Source: Fonsecaea monophora
Lineage: Eukaryota; Ascomycota; Eurotiomycetes; Chaetothyriales; Herpotrichiellaceae
Reading direction: 5' to 3'
Assembly (NCBI RefSeq): GCF_001642475.1
Contig: NW_019174038.1
Location: 43,405-107,404 of the forward strand
DNA length: 64,000 bases
Positions 20,806-31,900 of the stretch are shown piece by piece; the first letter of the stretch is position 1; every line of letters begins with the position of its first letter. Position numbers and translations under genes: made by a program. The notes beneath the pieces were generated by a model that was not told the DNA's origin, searched no databases, and saw nothing but the letters and a program-made list of their open reading frames with translations.

Positions 20806-23800
20806 ATGCTTACAGCACCTCAACGTTCCCTGAATATGATGGATCCCATCAGAGATCCAAAAATCTATCAACGCCCACCAAATGGTGCGGCTCCTCGACA
20901 ATATGCCATCCCCGCTAACTCGAGTGCCCTTGGACATGGACGGTCACGTTCTACAGGACTCAGCTATGCTGAACATGAGATGATTAGACATCGGAAGACA
21001 CCCAATGGCGGGAGGTTGTACGAGCCAGATCCAGCTGCATTAGACAAGAGTGTGCAATTACCCGCGTCAAAGCATCTCATCCTCGCTTCATCGCCAGCAT
21101 TTCAGCAGCCTACACCTTCCTTCGCCGGCTCGTCACCATGGTTAGACACGAGCCGTTCCCAGCGACCAGACCGTTTTGACGGGACAGATATGGGAAGAGA
21201 TGGAAGACAAGAAATACATCCTCAGCCATACAGGGCCTCGAAATCATTGCCGTTTCGCCCAGCTTGGGACTTTCCTGGCGGGTTAGATTCCATGCTCAAT
21301 CAGACGCTGCCAATACAGCCAACACAGAGGTACTATGTCCAACCCGGCTCGAATATCCCCACCGTCCTCCCCGCTACCCTTCAATCCCAATTCGGACCTA
21401 CCGCATCTGCTGGGCAAGAGTTATATGGGCCGTATTGGCCAGATGGAACATACAATCCCTATCGTCCAGCTGCCATTCGAGACAGTCGTTTCTTTCCACG
21501 AGCCCCGACTGAAAGGTTTCCTTTGGATCATCACTTCGACCACTTTCATCCTCTTCGAAAACATGGCCGGTTGCCAGTTGCGCCAAATGACAGTTATCTG
21601 CACAATATGTCCCAGCAGATGCTGGGTACGCCTATGGGATTGGTTGAGTCGCCCTCGTCCAAATGGAATCTTCACCAGAATGCTTTCCAGGGCCCACAGT
21701 TCCCGTACACTCATCCTTACTCGTTACGTGACCGTGCAATAGCAGACTCGATAGCTCCTGTGACCGGACCAACACTTGTATCTCTTATCCCTGGTCCTCG
21801 TTCAGAACGCATTGCCTTCAGAGACAAGACCTTCGCCTGGGCCAACAAAATTTATATGGATCTTCTTCAAACAATCAGGTCTTCTTCCAAGGAACAGCGT
21901 TCCGGCACACATGCTGCCTCGGGCATGAGGTCTGCAATGAAACCCGCCATTTTCCCCAAACCACCCGTTAGATCTGGATCACACTTCCAAACGGAGTCGA
22001 AGGACCAACCACCGTCTCAGCGGCGGGAGGCCTGTCCCAGCTTTTTGGTAAGTGGCGGCGAACAGTCCGCGTACGAGATTCCATCCCGACCACAGACTGC
22101 CATATTCAGAGCGCCCAAAGCGTTGACCGCGCAAGAATTTGGATCGTTTCCGAATCAGATTGAGCCCAAAAATATCTCTCGACAACAGTATGAAGTTGGG
22201 CTTCCAACGCATGAGATGAGGCAGGTCAGCACCAGGGTCAACAACGTGCAACAGGTGTCCTTCTTCGAATCGGCAGCTACTGCACTCCAAACCATGGAAT
22301 TGCTATGTCAAGAAGCGGATGTTCCTTGGGTGGACGGTATGCTGTTGGCAGGGTGTCTGGCTTACGGCCTGGGCAACTACGTCAAAGCTGAGGAATGGTA
22401 CAGGGCAGTTTTGAGACAAGATCCCAGCCACATTGAAGCCATGTCTAACCTGGCAGCAACCTGCCATGCGCTCCATCGCCGTGAAGATGCGCTTAAGTAT
22501 TGGTCAGATGCTGTCAGCTTACGACCGAGCTACTTTGAGGCCGTGGAACATCTAATCGGGCTGCTGTGCGCTAGCCATAGGGCCAGGGAAGCTGTCAGTG
22601 TGATCGAGTATGTGGAGAATGCACTTCGGGTCCGGGGTGAAGATGCTCATAACTCTTGGGCCGAATTGAGTGACGCAGAAAGCGATACCAAAAGCCACGC
22701 TTCGAGTATCAGCACCGTTGCCTCATATGACAACGCTCAGTATGACTACGACACCGATTACAGCCAGAATATCTCGGTCGTATCCGAGTCTCAGCCTCCT
22801 GGCTACGGTTCGAGCGGCTATGCAATCGCTGGGGCGGACAATGGACGGATGCTAGCTCTTGTGCATGCCAAAGCAAATATGTTATATGCCCTCGGCCAGA
22901 ATCACACCGCCGCTACAGCATTCGAGGATGCCATACTAATCTCGACAGGACGCAGGAAGCAAGGGATTAGAGGTCTGATTGATGATATTTTGTCGGCTTG
23001 TCTGTGCACCATCCGGGATCGAGAGTATGTCCGAGCAAAGCTTGAGAGCAAGGAACCCATTTTGCTGGCTCCCGAGCACGCTGAAGCAACTGCCAGACAC
23101 ATGTTCCCACCAGAAGGCAATCTTCCTGGTCTAGAATATGTCTCGCCGCCCTTTGCAGTACAGGCTGGAATCTCCACCACCAGTAACTGCCTCCTCTCGC
23201 TCGCCAAGATCTATCAGGATGGGATGTCCAATGCGACCGAGATTGGGAGCCTGAAATCTCCGACGACAAGGGAGATCCTCGCCCTGTACTACTTATCCTT
23301 GTCTCTGCAGCGGAGTCCTTCAACGGCGAACAATGTGGGAATCCTCCTTGCTAGCGTTCAGCAAAGTGTACATCCCGACCACCTCGCCGATTCGAACTTT
23401 TCCCAGATCTCCAACATACCAGGAGTTGTTGCGGGCACCGGCGTGTCGCTGGCGTTGATGTATTACAACTACGGCCTCAATATCGACCAGAAGCATGCTC
23501 ATCTGTTCACGAACTTGGGCAGCCTGTTGAAAGATATTGGCCAACTTGGCGCTGCAATCAAGATGTACGAGCGGGCGGTAGCATGCGACGGAAGTTTCGA
23601 CATCGCGCTGGCCAATTTAGCAAACGCCGTCAAGGATCAAGGCCGGGTGTCCGATGCGATTGCCTACTACAAGCGAGCAGTGGCAGCCAACCCTGACTTT
23701 GCCGAAGCAGTTTGTGGACTAGCTACGGCCCTGAATTCGGTGTGCAGTTGGGACGGCCGGGGAGGCATTTGCGCAAATGACATCCTGCGCGACAGTGTTC

Positions 23801-25701
23801 ATGTAGACGAGCGAGGAATGAAACAACCTCCGTCGCGGCCACACGGCTGGATCAACCGAGTGGTGGAAATCGTCAAGAAGCAGCTCAAGGAAGGGGAAAC
23901 TTGGGGATGTGGAACACTAACCCCAGCAGTCATCGACTCATTGGCCTTGCAATTGACCTTGCACAAACAGTCGTCCCGGGACAATGGACGAAATCAAACA
24001 CTAGACACTGTACGACAAGCACTCCGATACTGGTCCGGACAGAGATGGGAAGGATCCAGGATCGTGCGACTTGTTGAACGCGCGATCCGCCAAATTGGCT
24101 GGCAATGGTATCAGGACCGTTATGTACGTCGAAGGGAGTACCCGCCTCGAAAATACGCTCGACCATATCTCCCCAACGCGTTAACTGCGCCATCGGCGCC
24201 AACAGTGCTTCCCTTTCATACATTCACGGCACCACTCTCGGCGAAACAGGTTCGACAGATTTCACAACGCAACGCTTTGCGTATCTCTGTCTGTACTCTT
24301 CGATCCGCGTGGCTTCCAGCGACCGTTTTTCCACCGCCATCGCCTCCGAATCCTTTTCTGAATGTGGGCTATGTCAGCTCCGACTTTAACAATCATCCTT
24401 TGGCGCACTTGATGCAATCCGTCTTCGGGCTGCATGACCCATCGCGAGTGAGAGCCATATGCTACGCTACAACTGCCTCGGATGGCTCTATCCACCGTCA
24501 ACAGATTGAACGTGAAGCACCAATCTTCCACGATGCGTCATCGTGGAGCGTGGAACGTCTTGTCAACCAAGTTGTGAAGGACAATGTCCACATTTTGGTC
24601 AACCTCAATGGGTATACTCGAGGCGCACGAAACGAAGTGTTTGCCGCCCGGCCTGCACCTATCCATATGTCTTTCATGGGTTTCGCTGGCACACTGGGAG
24701 CTGAATGGTGCGACTACGTGTTTGCAGACACGATCTCCGTGCCGCCGGACACACTTTCGCCGTGGCGACGGAATGTGGATATTGAAGATCGCCTTCGGGC
24801 GGACTCGTTGGTGGAGGACGTCGAGGACTGGGTGTACTCTGAAAACGTCATCTTTGCCCGCGACACGTTCTTTTGTGTCGACCATAAGCAAAGTGCGCCG
24901 GATGCCGAGAGTGGCCCTCCCAACAACAAGGATCCCGCCATACGTGGAGCAGCTTGGGAGCGCGAACAAGACAAGCGCTGGAAGCTGAGGAAAGAGTTGT
25001 TTCCAAACCTATCCGACTCAGCCGTCATTTTGGGCAACTTCAACCAGTTGTACAAGATCGATCCAGCCACATTCGACATGTATCTCCAGATCCTCAAGGG
25101 AGTTCCCAATGCAATATTATGGCTGTTGCGTTTCCCGGATCTGGGGGAGCACAACCTCAAGCGCTACGCAGAGAAATGGGCCGGCAAGCAAGTTGCTGAT
25201 CGAATCGTGTTTACCGACGTGGCTGCCAAAGGGACTCACATTACACGAGCCGCCGTCGTGGATCTCTTCCTCGACACACCCGAGTGTAATGCGCATACCA
25301 CTGCTGCCGACACAGTGTGGTCTGGCACGCCGATTGTGACGTGGGGCAAATGGAAATATAAGATGTGCAGTCGGATGGCGGGAAGCATTGTAGCTAGTGC
25401 ACTACCAGAAGGGCGCGAAGGCGATGAAGCGCGGAGAGATCTGCTGGTTCGCAGCGAGAAGCAATACATTGACACAGCGATTGATCTCGCCCTCGACCTC
25501 AAATACCCATCGTCCGAGTCGAATGGGCAGAGAATGGGGCGTGGCCGGGGGAGATTGGTGGAGTTGCGGCGCATGTTATGGGAAGGACGGTGGTCCAGTC
25601 GGTTGTTCGACACGAGGCGATGGGTGAGGGATTTGGAAATGGCATATTGGTCTGCTTGGAGGAAGTGGGAGAAAGGCGAAGGTGGTGACATATGGTTATG
25701 A
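20806..25701 (+). CDS. O-GlcNAc-transferase-like protein (TPR plus glycosyltransferase family 41)
   Basis: One uninterrupted frame of 1631 residues. Residues 1 to about 480 are Pro/Ser/Arg-rich and look disordered. Tetratricopeptide repeats occur at about 485-590 (YRAVLRQDPSHIEAMSNLAA) and about 884-985 (MYERAVACDGSFDIALANLA). The catalytic half runs from about 1185 to 1550: VGYVSSDFNNHPLAHLMQS, ILVNLNGYTRGARNE, NFNQLYKIDP, ILWLLRFP and LDTPECNAHTTAADTVWSGTP. These are the conserved blocks of animal and plant OGT, including the lysine of QLYKIDP. A roughly 70-residue insertion (about 1345-1415) splits the two catalytic lobes. Family reaction: transfer of GlcNAc from UDP-GlcNAc to Ser/Thr of nuclear and cytosolic proteins; the donor in this protein is not proven and could be fucose, as in plant SPY. 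The length is well above the roughly 1050 of the animal enzyme. Confidence 0.88.
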   Translation: MLTAPQRSLNMMDPIRDPKIYQRPPNGAAPRQYAIPANSSALGHGRSRSTGLSYAEHEMIRHRKTPNGGRLYEPDPAALDKSVQLPASKHLILASSPAFQQPTPSFAGSSPWLDTSRSQRPDRFDGTDMGRDGRQEIHPQPYRASKSLPFRPAWDFPGGLDSMLNQTLPIQPTQRYYVQPGSNIPTVLPATLQSQFGPTASAGQELYGPYWPDGTYNPYRPAAIRDSRFFPRAPTERFPLDHHFDHFHPLRKHGRLPVAPNDSYLHNMSQQMLGTPMGLVESPSSKWNLHQNAFQGPQFPYTHPYSLRDRAIADSIAPVTGPTLVSLIPGPRSERIAFRDKTFAWANKIYMDLLQTIRSSSKEQRSGTHAASGMRSAMKPAIFPKPPVRSGSHFQTESKDQPPSQRREACPSFLVSGGEQSAYEIPSRPQTAIFRAPKALTAQEFGSFPNQIEPKNISRQQYEVGLPTHEMRQVSTRVNNVQQVSFFESAATALQTMELLCQEADVPWVDGMLLAGCLAYGLGNYVKAEEWYRAVLRQDPSHIEAMSNLAATCHALHRREDALKYWSDAVSLRPSYFEAVEHLIGLLCASHRAREAVSVIEYVENALRVRGEDAHNSWAELSDAESDTKSHASSISTVASYDNAQYDYDTDYSQNISVVSESQPPGYGSSGYAIAGADNGRMLALVHAKANMLYALGQNHTAATAFEDAILISTGRRKQGIRGLIDDILSACLCTIRDREYVRAKLESKEPILLAPEHAEATARHMFPPEGNLPGLEYVSPPFAVQAGISTTSNCLLSLAKIYQDGMSNATEIGSLKSPTTREILALYYLSLSLQRSPSTANNVGILLASVQQSVHPDHLADSNFSQISNIPGVVAGTGVSLALMYYNYGLNIDQKHAHLFTNLGSLLKDIGQLGAAIKMYERAVACDGSFDIALANLANAVKDQGRVSDAIAYYKRAVAANPDFAEAVCGLATALNSVCSWDGRGGICANDILRDSVHVDERGMKQPPSRPHGWINRVVEIVKKQLKEGETWGCGTLTPAVIDSLALQLTLHKQSSRDNGRNQTLDTVRQALRYWSGQRWEGSRIVRLVERAIRQIGWQWYQDRYVRRREYPPRKYARPYLPNALTAPSAPTVLPFHTFTAPLSAKQVRQISQRNALRISVCTLRSAWLPATVFPPPSPPNPFLNVGYVSSDFNNHPLAHLMQSVFGLHDPSRVRAICYATTASDGSIHRQQIEREAPIFHDASSWSVERLVNQVVKDNVHILVNLNGYTRGARNEVFAARPAPIHMSFMGFAGTLGAEWCDYVFADTISVPPDTLSPWRRNVDIEDRLRADSLVEDVEDWVYSENVIFARDTFFCVDHKQSAPDAESGPPNNKDPAIRGAAWEREQDKRWKLRKELFPNLSDSAVILGNFNQLYKIDPATFDMYLQILKGVPNAILWLLRFPDLGEHNLKRYAEKWAGKQVADRIVFTDVAAKGTHITRAAVVDLFLDTPECNAHTTAADTVWSGTPIVTWGKWKYKMCSRMAGSIVASALPEGREGDEARRDLLVRSEKQYIDTAIDLALDLKYPSSESNGQRMGRGRGRLVELRRMLWEGRWSSRLFDTRRWVRDLEMAYWSAWRKWEKGEGGDIWL

Positions 25702-26317
25702 GGGAGACGAATGAGAGTGAGCTCTCAACGTGCTTTTTTTTTTCTCATGCAAGACTGAGCGGGCGATTTTACCAGGGATGTTGCTTCGCATGCAAGCGAG
25801 CTGGCGTGTTGCGGGTGGAATGGGCTGGGATGATTCTGAGACTTGTCACAAAGAACAGGCAGGGCGCCGAAAAAAAGTTGTCCACAATGCGAAGGACGTG
25901 TACGGGTGTCAGGGACTCAGGGACGGACGGACACACAGACAGACATGCACGATATGGGGTTTTTCTTCTTGCTTGATTCCTTTTCTTGTGTTAGGGCGGG
26001 AGTGTCTGATCAGGCTCAGCGGGCTGGATGGATGGAAGGATTAGGGAATGTCCAAGCCATCCGATCATCACACGGGATATGAAAGATAACTCTTTTTTTT
26101 TGACGACGTCTACGAAATGAGAAAGGACCAGCTTCGAGTATTTGGTGAGCTGGGGTTCTTGAGATCTTGAGTTCTGTGTTCCAGACATAAGGATGTAAGA
26201 CTCCCGTCTATATCGCGATGAGGATACTGCGCATACCGAGTAACAAGTATGAGTATCGCTTGCTTTCCTCCTTTTCTCTTGTGGCGATGTATACTATATA
26301 CATATATACCTAGCCAG

Positions 26318-26333
26318 GTACGTACGTACGTAC
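26318..26333. repeat. (GTAC)4 microsatellite
   Basis: Four exact GTAC units follow an AT-rich TATA/CATA tract. The unit is self-complementary and is the core of the longer words repeated in this desert. Confidence 0.9.
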
Positions 26334-26947
26334 ATGTGTTCATTCATGCCGGGGGTTTCTTCTCTTCTCCTCTTCTCTTTATAACTTTTGCTTTCATCTC
26401 CTCTTTTTCCTCCCTCACTTCCCTCCTACATCCCGCCTCGTGCCTCGGGTCCCCCTTGAACCTTTAGCCCTTCCCTACCTGTGCCCCTATTCGTCCGTGG
26501 ATGATGGATGTATGGGCGCAGGAACGCAGAACTCAGAACGCAGAGAAGAGACGAATGCTTGCAAAAGAGGAAGAGTAGAAAGGGGAAAAAAGAGAAAGAG
26601 AGGGAGGGTGCGAGAGATCATTGACATCTCTTCTGTTTCTGGTCCTCGTCCTCGTCCTACCTGTAGAGCTGGCTAGCCTGACCCGAGCTCATCCTGACCC
26701 GCTAAGTTGCACAAGGCATTGAGGCATTAAGGTATTGGAGACCCTGCAGGAAACTCGAAAAGAAGAAGGAGCCCCTTGAGTCACCGTGCCAGAACTTGTC
26801 GGTCGTCAGGGACTGGACTTGAATTTCAAGCCCATCCTCTCATTACTTTCAGATCAGGTCTGCTTGCCGCCTCTTCTTCCGGACGCTCTCCTCTCGACGC
26901 TCTTCTTCCTCTTGTTTGTTTTTTTGGCAAGATAGATATCTGCGTAC

Positions 26948-26975
26948 TCGAGTGTCGAGTGTCGAGTGTCGAGTG
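26948..26975. repeat. (TCGAGTG)4 tandem repeat
   Basis: Four exact heptamer copies directly after GTAC. The copies are perfect, which suggests recent slippage. Confidence 0.9.
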
Positions 26976-27060
26976 ACCGAGGCACGTTGATGTACTTGTA
27001 CGGACAGCTGCCATGGAGCTATATTCGGAGTAGGTAAGCAAGTAGGAGAGGCTCATCTGA

Positions 27061-27080
27061 TCGCATCGCATCGCATCGCA
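27061..27080. repeat. (TCGCA)4 pentanucleotide repeat
   Basis: Four exact copies followed by a one-base variant (TCTCA). It is one of several pentamer tracts within about 1.1 kb. Confidence 0.9.
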
Positions 27081-27231
27081 TCTCATATTGGAAGATGGGC
27101 ATTCCAAAGGGAGACATTGGGTCAGGTATTGACAGAATAGGATGATGTACTCGGTAAATCACGACCAGACCCGACCGGACACGACAAGGCCGATTGATCT
27201 ATAGGAAATGCTCGACAAGTCGTACCTGGCT

Positions 27232-27254
27232 TGACATGACATGACATGACATGA
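27232..27254. repeat. (TGACA)n pentanucleotide repeat next to an A-run
   Basis: About 4.6 exact copies of TGACA run directly into an A11 tract. Confidence 0.9.
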
Positions 27255-27645
27255 AAAAAAAAAAGGATGTGGCAGTCTATCTAGGGCAGGGCAGGGTAGA
27301 GCAGAGGCGTAGCAAGCAAGCAAGGGACGGTGACGGGGAGAAAGAAAGCAAATGGATCAAAGCGAGGCAAGAAAACGCGATAGTTCTCACCTCCTCCTAC
27401 CCTCCCGGCATGGACCAACAAGTTAAGTATTCACTTGTATCGCATACAAGTAAACGTCTCAAAAGGGTGCGAAGCCGAAGACGGGTACCCGACTTGGTAG
27501 TAGTAGTGGTGCAAGTAGAGAACCAGCAGAGGTTGTCAATGCTGGATGGATGGATTGATGGATTGATGGGCTGTTTGTTCTCCTCTCCCTCCCCTTCCCC
27601 TCCTTCGTCACCATCGTCCATGACGAGAGGAAAGTGCCACAACAT

Positions 27646-27697
27646 AGCATGGCATGGCATGGCATGGCATGGCAACTATGCTATACCATGCCATGCT
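27646..27697. repeat. Hairpin built on a (GGCAT)n tract
   Basis: (GGCAT)4 with a partial unit spans 27651-27674. Its left edge AGCATGGCATGG (27646-27657) is exactly complementary to CCATGCCATGCT (27686-27697), so the segment can fold into a stem-loop with 12-bp arms. Confidence 0.8.
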
Positions 27698-27904
27698 AGA
27701 GAAGGTAGTCCGGAATCCTTTCCCACCTTCCTCACCACTCCCTAAAGCTTCTTCCGTTAGCGAGTCGGCGGCGGAAAGCTAGGAGACGACGTTTGTACTT
27801 GCAACAGTAAACTGCGGAACAAAGCAGGAGATGTCTCGGACATGAATCGCATTCGACTCGGGTCCGGGTTTTTGCTCTTCTTCCCTCCCCAGTAACCAAG
27901 TAGG

Positions 27905-27957
27905 ACCTACCTACCTACCTAAAAAACAAGTCAACATTTACTTATTTTAGGTAGGTA
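27905..27957. repeat. (ACCT)4 tract with inverted partner AGGTAGGTA
   Basis: Four ACCT units at 27905-27920 face AGGTAGGTA at 27949-27957 across an A/T-rich loop, giving a 9-bp stem with TACCTACCT. Confidence 0.75.
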
Positions 27958-28130
27958 AAGAGAGACCCAGCTCCGCCCATTCCCATTTGTCTTGCCCTTG
28001 GTGCCCTTAATGGGCCTTTGGGTCTGTGCCGTGTGCGGGTCTCGTCCTTACTTGTTCCTTGTAACAAGTACCTACAGGTAAGTACCTTTTTTTGCTTTGC
28101 TAAAGGGGGTGAGGGGACAATGGTTAGTGT

Positions 28131-28149
28131 AGCATAGCATAGCATAGCA
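28131..28149. repeat. (AGCAT)n pentanucleotide repeat
   Basis: Nearly four exact AGCAT units. The unit resembles GGCAT at 27651, and both tracts end in GCAA. Confidence 0.85.
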
Positions 28150-28932
28150 ACCAACGCAAGTCCGTCATCGAGAGAGGGTGATGCTGGAGTCGGTCGATTC
28201 GATTCGATGCGATGCGATCAATGATTAAGCCGGTAGTGGAGCAAAGAGGGAGTGATGAGTGAGTGACTGAGACAAGGTCGAGCAAGATTAATCACAACAC
28301 AACACAAAGCCTGTCTTTCTCCGTCTCCGTCTCTCCCATGGCACGGGTCCATCCATCCATCACTCACTCAATCCAGCCAGGTTGGTTGGGCGTGTTTACT
28401 CGTCCTCTGGCCATCTCGCCATCCCGCCATCGTGATGTGACACTCGTACCTGATACCTGATATCCACCAACCACCGGTGCTGACTGGGCGAAGGAGGAAC
28501 AAACAAACGTTGGCAAATAAACTTGCAAGTTCCGCGTCCGCGTCCGCATCTGCGTCCGGTACAAGTGCCATATGCATGCACTGTAATATGTAGGCACTGT
28601 ATGCACTGTACCTTGAAAAACGTCTTTGTTGGGCGTTTGGGCGTTGGCCGTTGACAGTTCCTTGTTTTTTCGAAGCCCTATACGGGGACAGTGGCAGAGT
28701 GGATAGCAGTGGATGGAGGTTTGGCGGTTGCGATTATTGAATGCAAGGCAATGCAAGGCAACGCAAGGAAGGCATGGCAAAGTTCTGACTTCTGACCAGT
28801 AGGGACTACAGTTCCAAGTAGTGACTGGTTGACTACTAGGGACTAGGTAAGGTAAGGCAAGGGAGGGAGGGGCGTCTGTCTAGACTGTCCGTTGCGTCTC
28901 CAAAGGCAAGGACGTCTCTACCTGCCTTGCTG

Positions 28933-28952
28933 TTGGTTGGTTGGTTGGTTGG
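28933..28952. repeat. (TTGG)5 microsatellite
   Basis: Five exact units plus TTG. Confidence 0.9.
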
Positions 28953-31900
28953 TTGACTCTCGTGCACGGAGTACCTGGTCTGGTCTGGTTTGGTGGGTGG
29001 CTCTGACGGCGGCCCTGGTTCAGCTGAAAAGGATCTGCAAGGTGCCGAATCTAGACTAACCGCCCCCCTCTCCCTCCATTCTTCCATCCCCTCCAATGCC
29101 ATACAAGGTCTGGTCTGGTCTGTGCAGCGCAGTACCCTACACATCTGCATGCACGCCTTCACGCCTTCACTCACGCACGCACGCATGCATATCCGAGGAC
29201 CGACCAAATAGGAAGCAACGACACCGAAAAAGATACCTCTAACAAAACGAGATCGACCGATCTGGACTTGAGGAGTTTACTTTGGGCTTGATTAAGCGGT
29301 AAGCAGGCGAGAAGCGAGTTGTGGGAGGCCTAGTAGGGTAGTAAAGTATTCGTGGTTTAGTCCCTTTGCGAGATACAACTCTTCGCGGTCGGCAGGTAGC
29401 GGTGTATGCCCACAGCTCGCACGTCTCAAGCCTCCCAAGTCTCGAAATGGTTCCCAAGAAATATACTCTAGCTCTTTTCCAAGCCCTTACCTGCCTTTGG
29501 TGGACATATTATTAGGTACGAGGTATGTAGGAACAAGCCAATCTCGTATCGACGTTGATAACCGTCTCGCCGACAGAGATCCACAAAAGAGCGGAGTTTT
29601 GCTTGGATGGAGTGTTACACAAAGGTCTCCTTCGCAGGTACGGGCCCTGGAGAGAGTCGCATCAAGGGCAAACCCAAGGACCAATCATAAAGTGTCTGGT
29701 TGCGATTTATTGTTTCAACGCCTTTTTTTTGGCGACGACAGTTGTTCCCCGTCATTTATTGCTCGTCATGCTCAATCATAGGTCTTGTGTCGGGGTGTCT
29801 GGGTCTCGACCTAGTCTGCATCTGCCCGCCACCACCACCGTCACCAAGTCGAAGAGGAAGGTGGAAGAAGAGCGTAGAAGAGGGATCGACACACTCCCAA
29901 CGGCCCAAGGGGGAGTTTCGTGCCAGAGGCTTTTCCAATGTGTAGCAGAACTTGTAGGATTGTCGAGATACCCGAGCTGACGCTTCGAGGACGATTGACT
30001 TCTTCGGATGCCGGAGTGCGGTGGGGACCATGTACGAGTATGGAGTAAAACTCGTATGCAGGGAGGAGCGACGAGCAAAGACGGCCAGGGCTAAGCTTCG
30101 CAGGCAGTTGGTGATTGAACGGGCATGCACCAAGCTAGTTGCAGTTGCGACGAAGAAAAAGCTCAACGACTTGAAACACTTCTGGTCAAAGTGGCCTTGT
30201 GATCAAACGATGTCGAGGGATGATGGGGAATGATGCGGATGGTAGTTACCGCTCTTTGCTCTCTGTGCCTTCGCTGACTGGCCGCGGCATTGAGGGAGCT
30301 TTCCACCTCGAAAGCATGGCGCAATGACTGGTGCCCAACATTCAGCAAAGTCCTTTGGAGTGTGTACATGTCGCCTTTGGCCTGGAATCAGCCATGATTG
30401 ACCTCTCCCCCATCGATGACTCCCACATATCCATCCCTGTGTCCAGATAGGTGCTCTTGTTCCATGACAGCCGGTTGGAGCAAACGACAGAGTTTCAAGT
30501 AAGAAAAAGCGGGAAAGGGAAAGTCTCGCCATCCAGCTAGGTTGATGGCTGCGTGACGGCACGGTAAGTCCCACCGTTTTTGGCATCCACTTTTCTTGAC
30601 AGGTTATTACCTTTTCTCCCCCTCCTTCTGTGGCCCGTTTTTTTGGCTGACAGCGGTAACGAATGCCCATGTAGAGGAGGGACTTGTCGGTGGGCACGAT
30701 TGGGGGGTGGCAAATGTTGGAAATATTGGTGGTGAATTGACCAGTTTTGGACATCCGAAGACTTGATTTCTCAAATAGTCCCAAACGCTCCACGCGCAGA
30801 TATTTGCTCTCCCACTGTACGACACGGGGCGGGTGGCTTGAGATCTTGACTGGACGGCAAGCAGTGTTGAATCTTGGTTGCTTCCAGTCGTCAGTCACAC
30901 AGCATCTTTCATCCAGACCTTGTCAGCTAGTCGTTAGGTGTGCTTGTGGATGGAACGGTTTGGCTCAACGGGTGAAGGGGGGAGGGCCCAAGGGGGTGGC
31001 CAAATAGGACATGCATCTCCACTAATGACAAGGGGATAGAGAAGGGCTGCAGCAGCAGCATGGACTTTGGCAGAGCCATGCCTGTCCTATTTTCGGGGAG
31101 TAGCAGGAAATGCCCTGGTCTCCTTGTCGTCAATTCTTGCCGCTGCCGTGAGCCGAAGTCGAAAGGAGGCCTTTTCTTACTGGGTCGCTAAATCCTATGG
31201 GACGAGTGAGGCGGCAGCGTCACTGGCGAAAGCACCTTTTGTAGTAATGTTGAGACTGCCTGAAATGTGTTGGCAAGGACTAAGTCTACGAGGTAATTGT
31301 CGCCACTTGGGTGAGAAGGAAGGATCAATAGAGTATGCAAAACGGGGAGATTCCAATGAACAAGGACTGGGGGGGAGTTTTCAGTCAGATACCAACAAGG
31401 AAGACACTTTAGGTACATACTTGTACCGAGTCGAGTAAGCTCGTCCAAGCGTAAAAAACAATTTTACTTGCAAGTATTACGAGCGGAGGTACAAGGGGGC
31501 ACCTCCTCCTCCTTTCAATCCAATATTGAATAATGATGATGTTCTAGCGAATCGGCTCGTGCATGTTTGTTTCGTGAATCGTGACCAGGTACGAATCCCT
31601 TGGCGAGGCCATCTGGAAGAAGAGCAAAGAAAACCAACAAACGAGCAGGTACCGAGTACGAGGTACTAGCACCAGCACCAACACCAACAACCAGCCCCAG
31701 CTAATAATGGTTTGTCGGCTGGACGGCTGGCCGTAGCATGGCGTTGGCGAGGCGAAAGCAGCTGGTCCAAGCTTCTACCTGGTGAATCGGTACGAGTACG
31801 AATATCTCCTTGACCACGGATCAAGATCTTGAGACGGATTAATTGTTGTAGGATAGTTATAAGTACAAGTATATACCCTCGATGCCTCTCGACGCTTTAT

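Noticed and set aside
27251..27745. 164-codon frame in the gene desert
   Set aside because: It is made of simple repeats (Lys run, SPSPSPPSSPSS, WHGMAWHG from GGCAT units) and is not a plausible gene.
30203..30898. 231-codon minus-strand frame in the desert
   Set aside because: It is the longest there, but has irregular composition, no motif and no visible splice partners. Kept only as part of the desert description.
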